A stretch of 30,993 nucleotides of DNA, taken from positions 1 to 30,993 of the forward strand of contig JAREAJ010000007.1 in assembly GCA_029240395.1 (NCBI GenBank). The letters run 5' to 3'. The notes beneath the pieces are model-generated. The model made no database searches. It was not told the DNA's origin and saw only the letters and a list, made by a program, of their open reading frames with translations. This document shows, one piece after another, positions 25,924 to 30,993 of this stretch (position 1 is its first letter; the number at the start of each line of letters is the position of its first letter). Source of the DNA: Nitrososphaeraceae archaeon (lineage in GTDB: Archaea > Thermoproteota > Nitrososphaeria > Nitrososphaerales > Nitrososphaeraceae). The translations under genes were made by a program, and so were the position numbers.

Positions 25924-26709
25924 TTGAATTTAAAAGAGATTCTCGTAAGACTTAGTAAGGGGGAAATCACCGTGGCTGAGGCTCAGAGAGATATTTCTAT
26001 ATTTTCGATAAAGTCCGTAGGCGACAACTTGGCCAAAATAGATATGGGCAGAGAACTTCGGAAACTTACCCCGGAAGTGATATTGTCGGAAGGAAAAGCT
26101 TCCAGGGATGTAGTTCGTATTGCACTCTCCGTGCTTGCAAAAAAGAGTGTTGTAGTAATCAGCAGGATAAAAGAACCCGACCGTTCTGTGATATATTCGT
26201 CGCTTAAAAGAAAAGGTTTCGTTATCGAAGTCGGAACCAGAAGCTCAACAATTCTTGTATCGAAAAAGATTATGTCCCAGGTAGACAACACAACAAGGCC
26301 AAAAATCGGTATATTAGCAGCGGGGACCTCTGACATAGGGGTTGCAGAAGAATCACGCCTAATTGCAAAAGCCATGGGTTGTAGTTCATTGACTTCATAC
26401 GATGTTGGCATTGCAGGCATTCATAGATTGTTTCCAATACTAAAGGAAATGATTTCCCGCGATGTAAGCGCGATCGTCGTCGTTGCGGGAATGGAGGGAG
26501 CTTTGCCGAGCGTGGTTTCTTCACTTGTTGATATTCCGGTCATAGCAGTTCCTGCTTCGTCGGGCTATGGTTTTGGTTCAAACGGGGTCGCCGCACTTGG
26601 AACTATGCTACAAAGCTGTTCATTGGGTTTGGCTGTGGTGAATATAGATAATGGTATTGGAGCAGGTGCGTTTGCTGCGACAATATCCCTTCGACGAGTG
26701 GAAAAGTAA
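25924..26709 (+). CDS. larB: LarB, pyridinium biscarboxylate synthase (PurE-like)
   Basis: LarB carboxylates nicotinic acid adenine dinucleotide and hydrolyses the phosphoanhydride bond, the first step of nickel-pincer cofactor synthesis. The 261 residues combine the LarB-specific N-terminal segment (IDMGRELRKLTPEVILSEGK, 39-58) with a PurE-like core: LAAGTSDIGVAEE (131-143), DVGIAGIHRL (160-169) and the glycine-rich VAGMEGALPSVVS and VPASSGYGFG. Purine-type PurE lacks the N-terminal part, so this is LarB rather than PurE. The start is TTG 25924; no in-frame ATG precedes the conserved core. A T-rich stretch follows the stop. Confidence 0.93.
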   Translation: MNLKEILVRLSKGEITVAEAQRDISIFSIKSVGDNLAKIDMGRELRKLTPEVILSEGKASRDVVRIALSVLAKKSVVVISRIKEPDRSVIYSSLKRKGFVIEVGTRSSTILVSKKIMSQVDNTTRPKIGILAAGTSDIGVAEESRLIAKAMGCSSLTSYDVGIAGIHRLFPILKEMISRDVSAIVVVAGMEGALPSVVSSLVDIPVIAVPASSGYGFGSNGVAALGTMLQSCSLGLAVVNIDNGIGAGAFAATISLRRVEK

Positions 26710-26710
26710 C

Positions 26711-26720
26711 GTTTTTTCTT
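26711..26720 (+). terminator. T-rich terminator after larB
   Basis: GTTTTTTCTT begins two bases after the larB stop, ahead of the rpl18 promoter. Archaeal polymerase stops at such oligo-T tracts without needing a hairpin. Confidence 0.4.
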
Positions 26721-26743
26721 AGAACACATTGTCAGCTAAAACG

Positions 26744-26751
26744 TTTATAAG
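26744..26751 (+). promoter_or_regulatory. TATA box of the rpl18-adkA operon
   Basis: TTTATAAG lies about 47 nt before the rpl18 ATG, predicting a leader of about 20 nt that keeps the GGAG motif (26784-26787) seven bases before the start. This transcript therefore seems to be leadered, and it marks a promoter inside what is usually the spc operon, after larB. Confidence 0.5.
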
Positions 26752-26794
26752 TCTTTTAGATTGTCAGGGTTTCAATTGTTAATGGAGTATAATC

Positions 26795-27442
26795 ATGAGT
26801 TATGTTCGCACTTTAAAAAGAATTCGCACACGTAAAACGAATTATCGAAAGAGGCAGGCTCTCCTTATCGGAAGGCAAAATTTCGTTACCATCAAAATTA
26901 CAAATCAAAATGTGATTGCACAGGTTCTTAAACCTGAAATTGGAGGGGATGTGGTAAAGGTCTCTGTTCACAGTAGAGAACTCCGACGACACGGTTGGAA
27001 GGGCTCTTTGAACAGTCTTCCTGCTTGCTTTCTGCTTGGGATCCTGCTTGGTAAGAAGGCTCGCCAGAATGGAATTGAAAAAGCGATACTGTACATTGGA
27101 AACAAGCCATTTACAAGTAGAATAGCTGCTTGTATGAAAGGCATTGTCGAGTCTGGAATGGATGTACCAATTTCTGAAGAAACATTTCCTTCACAAGATC
27201 GGCTCTATGGTCGACACATTGCTGACTACGCGATAAAAATAAAAAACGAAGATGTCAACAAGTACAATAGGCTTTTTTCCTCGCTAATAAAAGAAGGCTT
27301 AGTACCTGAGAACTATCAGTCTCACGTCGGGGAAATAACATCCAGAATAATGGAGGAAAGCCTTTCGGGTCAGGTAAAAAATCAAAATCAGCATCCTTCA
27401 AGTCTCAATTCTTCTATCTCAGGAGATAGGCCTGCAGAATGA
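26795..27442 (+). CDS. rpl18: 50S ribosomal protein L18 (uL18)
   Basis: L18 binds 5S rRNA in the central protuberance. The protein has the archaeal landmarks RTRKTNYRKRQALL, HSRELRRHGWKGS, LGILLGKKA and ILYIGNKPFTSRIAACMKG. With 215 residues it is somewhat longer than the roughly 190-200 usual in archaea; the extra part is a low-complexity Ser/Gln/Asn-rich tail after about residue 190 (for instance NQNQHPSSLNSS). The ATG at 26795 has GGAG at good spacing. It overlaps rps5 by 4 bp (ATGA). Confidence 0.96.
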   Translation: MSYVRTLKRIRTRKTNYRKRQALLIGRQNFVTIKITNQNVIAQVLKPEIGGDVVKVSVHSRELRRHGWKGSLNSLPACFLLGILLGKKARQNGIEKAILYIGNKPFTSRIAACMKGIVESGMDVPISEETFPSQDRLYGRHIADYAIKIKNEDVNKYNRLFSSLIKEGLVPENYQSHVGEITSRIMEESLSGQVKNQNQHPSSLNSSISGDRPAE

Positions 27443-28059
27443 GCAGATATTCTAAACACCAAGAGCAGATAAGTGAGTGGAAGCCTCGCACAACTTTGGG
27501 CAGTTTAGTATTAGAAGGAAAAATCAACTCAATGGAACAGGTTTACGAAAACGGCATGAGGATCCACGAAGCTGAAATAGTTAAGCACTTGATTCCGGAT
27601 ATGAAAACCCAGGTGGTTCATGTCGGCATAGTCCAAAAGCAAACTGACGCAGGCGAAATGACACGATTCGATGCATTGGTGGCTATTGGCAACGAAGCAG
27701 GATGGTTCGGTTTAGGAAAAGGTAAAGCAGCACAAATGAGAATAGCAATCGATAAGGCGACAAATGCGGCTTATCTAAATGTAATACCCGTTAAACTAGG
27801 TTGTGGCAGCTGGGAGTGTCGGTGTGCTGAACTTCATTCAATCCCCTTTAAGGTTCGAGGTAAAGGAGGAAGTGTTACCATAGAAATTATTCCAGGGCCG
27901 AGAGGTTTGGGTCTGGTCGCGGGAGAGAACATTAGAAATTTATTAAAATTAGCAGGATTGAAGGATGCATGGACAAAGTCTTTTGGATCCACAAATACGA
28001 TGATGTCTACAACTAAAGCTGTTTTCAGCGCTATAAGAAGCACGTACATCATGGGGTGA
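27439..28059 (+). CDS. rps5: 30S ribosomal protein S5 (uS5)
   Basis: S5 sits on the small-subunit back near the mRNA entry channel. The double-stranded-RNA-binding fold appears as HVGIVQKQTDAGEMTRFDAL, followed by VAIGNEAGWFGLGKGKA, the family signature, and the C-terminal domain with IEIIPGPRGLGLVAGENIRN and STKAVFSAIRST-like residues. The 206-residue length is typical of archaea. A 4-bp overlap with rpl18 and a 7-bp gap to rpl30 show operon packing. Confidence 0.97.
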   Translation: MSRYSKHQEQISEWKPRTTLGSLVLEGKINSMEQVYENGMRIHEAEIVKHLIPDMKTQVVHVGIVQKQTDAGEMTRFDALVAIGNEAGWFGLGKGKAAQMRIAIDKATNAAYLNVIPVKLGCGSWECRCAELHSIPFKVRGKGGSVTIEIIPGPRGLGLVAGENIRNLLKLAGLKDAWTKSFGSTNTMMSTTKAVFSAIRSTYIMG

Positions 28060-28066
28060 TATAATC

Positions 28067-28522
28067 GTGGCATATGTCGTTCTGAGAGTTAAAGGGACAG
28101 TAAATGTTCCCCATTGGGCAAGGTACACTATGAATAATCTCAGCTTATACAAAAAATTCTGGGCAACCATATTACCTGAAACGCCAGAATCCATAGGTAT
28201 GCTAAGAAAGATCAAGGACTTCGTAGCCTGGAGTCATGCTGACGCTAGCTTCCTAAAAGAGCTGCTAGAAAAAAAGGGGAAAACCATTGGCTCCAAACCA
28301 CTGAAATTTCCAAATCCAGGTCCATATAATGATTTGAATGAGCTAGCTTCCGATTTGGCTGAAGACAAGGTAAGGTTTTCGAGCTTGCAAATTGTTAAAC
28401 CCTGGTTTGCCTTAAATCCACCTCGCGGCGGATTTAAGAGGAAAACGAAAACACAATTTCATCAAAAGGGTGTGCTGGGCGAAGATGAGCAATTGGTCGA
28501 AATAATGAGAAGGATGATCTAA
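28067..28522 (+). CDS. rpl30: 50S ribosomal protein L30 (uL30)
   Basis: An archaeal L30 of 151 residues, the long form of the protein (bacterial L30 has about 60). It opens YVVLRVKGTVNVPHW and contains the KFPNPGPYNDL segment and the C-terminal FALNPPRGGFKRKTK motif seen in archaeal and eukaryotic L7/L30. The start is GTG 28067, seven bases after the rps5 stop. Its stop codon lies within a 12-bp sequence that is repeated 41 bp downstream. Confidence 0.95.
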   Translation: MAYVVLRVKGTVNVPHWARYTMNNLSLYKKFWATILPETPESIGMLRKIKDFVAWSHADASFLKELLEKKGKTIGSKPLKFPNPGPYNDLNELASDLAEDKVRFSSLQIVKPWFALNPPRGGFKRKTKTQFHQKGVLGEDEQLVEIMRRMI

Positions 28523-28568
28523 AGTACAGGAAGACTTAATTAAGGTGTAATATTTGGATCTAAAGTAC
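28516..28568 (+). repeat. 12-bp direct repeat around the rpl30 stop
   Basis: GATCTAAAGTAC occurs at 28516-28527 and again at 28557-28568, a 41-bp period. The first copy contains the rpl30 TAA stop. The spacing suggests a short local duplication; no inverted repeat or insertion-element feature accompanies it. Confidence 0.75.
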
Positions 28569-28609
28569 GATACCGTTAGTCTAATGATAAAAAGGAGAAT
28601 GTGAGACCT

Positions 28610-29047
28610 ATGGCTACCCGACTTAGAAAAAGCAGAAAGCAAAGAGGAAGCCGATATTGCGGTTGGGGTCAAGTAGGCCAACACAGGCAGTCAGGGGCAC
28701 GTGGAGGTGTCGGAGGAGCGGGAAAACATAAGCACTTCTGGATCAGGACAGTTATAGAAGAACCCGACCACTTTGGTCATAATACCTTTAATCCTCCAAC
28801 TACAGTGGTTGTCCAAAAGTGGGCTGACGTGGGGCAACTAGATTCTCTATTTTCACGACATGGTTCTCTCAAGGAGAACGGTAAAGCATATTTGGATTTG
28901 ACCTCGTTAGGGTACGATAAGATATTGGGAGGAGGAAAGTTACAGGGCGCTATCAGCGTTAAGGTAAAGCAATTCTCTAGGGCTGCAAAACAAAAAATTG
29001 AGTCATCAGGAGGTGAGGTTATCTCAAATGAGGACCACACAAAGTGA
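28610..29047 (+). CDS. rpl15: 50S ribosomal protein L15 (uL15)
   Basis: L15 is a large-subunit assembly protein. The N-terminus TRLRKSRKQRGSRYCGWGQVGQ-type stretch (first 25 residues) followed by the glycine-rich GARGGVGGAGKHKHFW is the archaeal L15 signature. About 145 residues is normal. I chose ATG 28610 because homologues begin MATRLRKSRK; a GTG at 28601 adds three residues and sits too close to the AAAGGAGA (28591-28598). The end overlaps the secY start by 20 bp. Confidence 0.95.
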   Translation: MATRLRKSRKQRGSRYCGWGQVGQHRQSGARGGVGGAGKHKHFWIRTVIEEPDHFGHNTFNPPTTVVVQKWADVGQLDSLFSRHGSLKENGKAYLDLTSLGYDKILGGGKLQGAISVKVKQFSRAAKQKIESSGGEVISNEDHTK

Positions 29048-30458
29048 AAGTGTAATCAGAAGAGGAGTAAAAACAATCTCCAAATACGTTCCTCAAGTAG
29101 AGAAACCAAAAAAGAAAATACAACTCTCCGAGAAACTAATTTGGTCGGGTATTGCTGTATTATTGTATCTTGTGATGGGGCAGATTCCACTTTACGGCGT
29201 CACCGACGACCCCAGGTTTGATTTCCTAGCGTTTGCGAGAGTAATATTCGCTGCCCAGCAAGGAACGCTTTTGGAGCTGGGCATAGGACCCATTGTGACA
29301 GCAGGTCTACTGATGCAGTTGCTTAAGGGTTCTGATTTACTAAAGCTAAATTTCAAAAATCCGGATGACAGGGCTCTCTTTACGTCAGCCACGAAGATAG
29401 TTACGATTGTTGTCATAGTAGCAGAGGGAGCACTATACGGTGTAAGCGTCTACGGAAACCTTGTGGCGAGCCCCGCGTTTATACCTGTGGTTGTGGGTCA
29501 GCTGATTGCGGCGAGTTTTATTGTCATGATGCTTGATGAGCTTGTTCAAAAGGGCTGGGGACTGGGATCGGGCATAAGTTTATTCATTATGGCTGGCGTG
29601 GCACAGAGCATACTCTGGAGTGTCTTCAGTCCTATCCCTGCAGATGACGGTCCTGTAGGTGTTATTCCCTTTGTTATTGATTCTGCCATCAATGGCGATT
29701 TAGCAGAAACTTTGTTCAGGGTAGGGCAGCTTCCGAGTTTGTTTGGGTTGTTTGTGACTGCCGGCGTTCTTTTGGTATTAGTATATATCCAAGGCATTCA
29801 CGTGGACATTCCCATAGTCTCTACCAAGTACCGAGGGTTTACTGCCGTTTATCCAATAAAGTTGTTGTACACTTCCAATATTCCGGTTATTCTAGCCTCG
29901 GCCCTCCTTGCAAATGCAATCTTTATGGGTCAAATGTTGTGGGCAAACTATAATCCCCAAAATAGCAGCCCCACCTTCAATTGGCTTGCACAATTTGATC
30001 CCAGCAGCCCGCAGTCGCCTACAGGGGGGGTGCTATATTATATAACCGCTCCTAGAAGCCTTGATGTTGCATTACAGGATCCCGTAAGGGCTGTAGTATA
30101 CATCCTATTCCTGACCACCATTGTCACCATTTTCGGAAGATTATGGGTGGAGCTTGGAGGACTGTCCGCCGGGAAGGCTGCAAAAAACTTGTTAGATGCC
30201 GATGTGCAAGTACCGGGTTTCAGAAGATCAGAAGGATCTGTAGAGGCTCTGCTCAACAAGTATATACCCTCAGTTACCATAGCAGGCGGCATAATAATAG
30301 GACTTGTCGCTTCAATTTCTGATGTATTAACTGTATTTGGCTCAGGAATTGGAATCCTGCTGATGGTTGACATTTTAGTAAATTATTACAATCTTCTAGT
30401 TAGAGAACAGGTCGATATACACATGCCAAAATTGGCGGCTCTACTTGGACGAAAATAG
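29028..30458 (+). CDS. secY: preprotein translocase subunit SecY
   Basis: SecY forms the protein-conducting channel in the cytoplasmic membrane. The 476-residue chain has about ten hydrophobic segments, starting with LIWSGIAVLLYLVMGQIP, then GPIVTAGLLMQLL, the ALLANAIFMGQML region and the last segments around GIIIGLVASISDVL. ISLFIMAGVAQSI and PIVSTKYRGF are family features of archaeal SecY. The frame is open up to 28998, but I chose ATG 29028, with a strong AGGAGG at 29008-29013 about 14 bases upstream; GTG 29013 is less likely because it lies inside that motif. The partners SecE and SecG are not here. It overlaps rpl15 by 20 bp and is followed closely by adkA, as in the archaeal spc operon. 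Confidence 0.96.
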   Translation: MRTTQSESVIRRGVKTISKYVPQVEKPKKKIQLSEKLIWSGIAVLLYLVMGQIPLYGVTDDPRFDFLAFARVIFAAQQGTLLELGIGPIVTAGLLMQLLKGSDLLKLNFKNPDDRALFTSATKIVTIVVIVAEGALYGVSVYGNLVASPAFIPVVVGQLIAASFIVMMLDELVQKGWGLGSGISLFIMAGVAQSILWSVFSPIPADDGPVGVIPFVIDSAINGDLAETLFRVGQLPSLFGLFVTAGVLLVLVYIQGIHVDIPIVSTKYRGFTAVYPIKLLYTSNIPVILASALLANAIFMGQMLWANYNPQNSSPTFNWLAQFDPSSPQSPTGGVLYYITAPRSLDVALQDPVRAVVYILFLTTIVTIFGRLWVELGGLSAGKAAKNLLDADVQVPGFRRSEGSVEALLNKYIPSVTIAGGIIIGLVASISDVLTVFGSGIGILLMVDILVNYYNLLVREQVDIHMPKLAALLGRK

Positions 30459-30993
30459 TGTACGAGCAGTAATTGTGGGTATTCCAGGGGTCGGAAAAAC
30501 GACGGTAATCGCTCAGGTTCAGAATATTCTCAGGCTGAGGGGCTTAAAGGTTGCAACCGCTGTATTCGGAACGCTGATGTTCGAAGAAGCAAGCAAGAAA
30601 AATGTAAATAATAGAGATGAAATGACGAATCTTTCGATAGGGGAGCAGAGAGACCTACAACAAGATGCCGCAAAAAGGATCGCTGGAATGAATGAAAATA
30701 TTATAATAATTGATACTCATCTTTTTATAAAAACCTCTCAGTGGTATTATCCTGGGATTCCCCTGAACATTGTTCAGATTATAAGACCCACCCACCTGTT
30801 GCTAATCATTGCAAATGCCGGGGAAATTAGCTTGAGACGCCAGGCGGATACTACCAGGCATCGGGAGCTACTGTCCGAAGAAGAAATACAACACGAAATT
30901 GATCTGTCTAGGATGATGATCGTTTCGCTGGCTAATATGACGGGGTCCCCATATACGATAATAGAGAACAATAACAATCACGCTGATAAGGCA
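30445..30993 (+). CDS. adkA: archaeal adenylate kinase AdkA (3' end cut by window edge)
   Basis: AdkA balances AMP, ADP and ATP. The 183 visible codons carry the P-loop GIPGVGKTT, RDEMTNLSIGEQRDLQQDAA, the strand NIIIIDTHLFIKT, and RRQADTTRHRE with the lid arginines, matching the archaeal (not bacterial) adenylate kinase family. The frame continues past the window, probably by about 10-20 residues. The start is taken as TTG 30445 (MDENSVRAVIVG), overlapping secY by 14 bp; no ATG precedes the P-loop. The secY-adkA order is typical of archaea. Confidence 0.9.
   Translation, partial: MDENSVRAVIVGIPGVGKTTVIAQVQNILRLRGLKVATAVFGTLMFEEASKKNVNNRDEMTNLSIGEQRDLQQDAAKRIAGMNENIIIIDTHLFIKTSQWYYPGIPLNIVQIIRPTHLLLIIANAGEISLRRQADTTRHRELLSEEEIQHEIDLSRMMIVSLANMTGSPYTIIENNNNHADKA

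Noticed and set aside
25924..26709. larB read as purine-pathway PurE
   Set aside because: It has the LarB-specific N-terminal domain and neighbours larC and larE; the purine gene purM is 24 kb away.
28998..29027. Earlier TTG or GTG starts for secY inside rpl15
   Set aside because: GTG 29013 lies within the AGGAGG motif itself and TTG 28998 lies upstream of it; ATG 29028 better fits the family N-terminus.
1..30993. tRNA or rRNA genes, CRISPR arrays, insertion sequences
   Set aside because: I saw no cloverleaf with a T-loop in the intergenic regions, no regularly spaced repeats, no transposase and no terminal inverted repeats.

Overview
The window comes from an archaeon, most likely a Thaumarchaeota/Aigarchaeota-type lineage (Nitrososphaeria in the wide sense). 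The main evidence is an unsplit gene for the largest RNA polymerase subunit (RpoA' and RpoA'' in one 1267-residue frame), which Euryarchaeota and classical Crenarchaeota carry as two genes. Archaeal gene orders fit: rpoH-rpoB-rpoA-rpl30e-nusA-rps12-rps7, and the distal spc operon rpl18-rps5-rpl30-rpl15-secY-adkA. So do an archaeal TBP, archaeal RFC large subunit and AdkA-type adenylate kinase. TTG starts are common, and several genes have a TATA box about 27 nt upstream of the start codon, which implies leaderless mRNAs. Base composition looks moderate (low 40s % G+C by eye). The genus cannot be fixed from the sequence.

Layout. (1) 1-4700: minus-strand genes purM, a divergent LarA-like protein, tbp and a double-SIS sugar-phosphate protein, with a 388-bp gap upstream of tbp. 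(2) 4870-14420: plus-strand transcription/translation cluster rpoH, rpoB, fused rpoA, rpl30e, nusA-like, rps12, rps7. (3) 14538-17295: an unrecognised 376-aa protein, the RFC large subunit and a 77-aa coiled-coil protein. (4) 17375-20916: biotin-dependent acyl-CoA carboxylase genes pccB-accC-accB. Here accC is broken by an out-of-frame deletion of about 60 nt and has no ATG/GTG/TTG start. (5) 20970-26709: a peroxiredoxin, then cysteine desulfurase, larE and larC on the minus strand, divergent from mdh-larB on the plus strand. Together they encode a complete LarB-LarE-LarC pathway for the nickel-pincer nucleotide cofactor, with a sulfur supplier and malate dehydrogenase in the same block. (6) 26795 to the end: the distal spc operon, with adkA cut by the window edge.

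How they work together. Regions 2 and 6 are core information processing. The carboxylase in region 4 is the kind that starts the archaeal 3-hydroxypropionate/4-hydroxybutyrate CO2-fixation cycle, so the disrupted biotin carboxylase is either a real loss of function or a sequence/assembly artefact. The Lar block is the most interesting accessory function: it makes a rare organometallic cofactor, yet the only LarA-family protein in the window lies about 19 kb away and lacks the lysine that normally anchors the cofactor. Either another LarA is encoded elsewhere or this divergent protein uses the cofactor in a different way.
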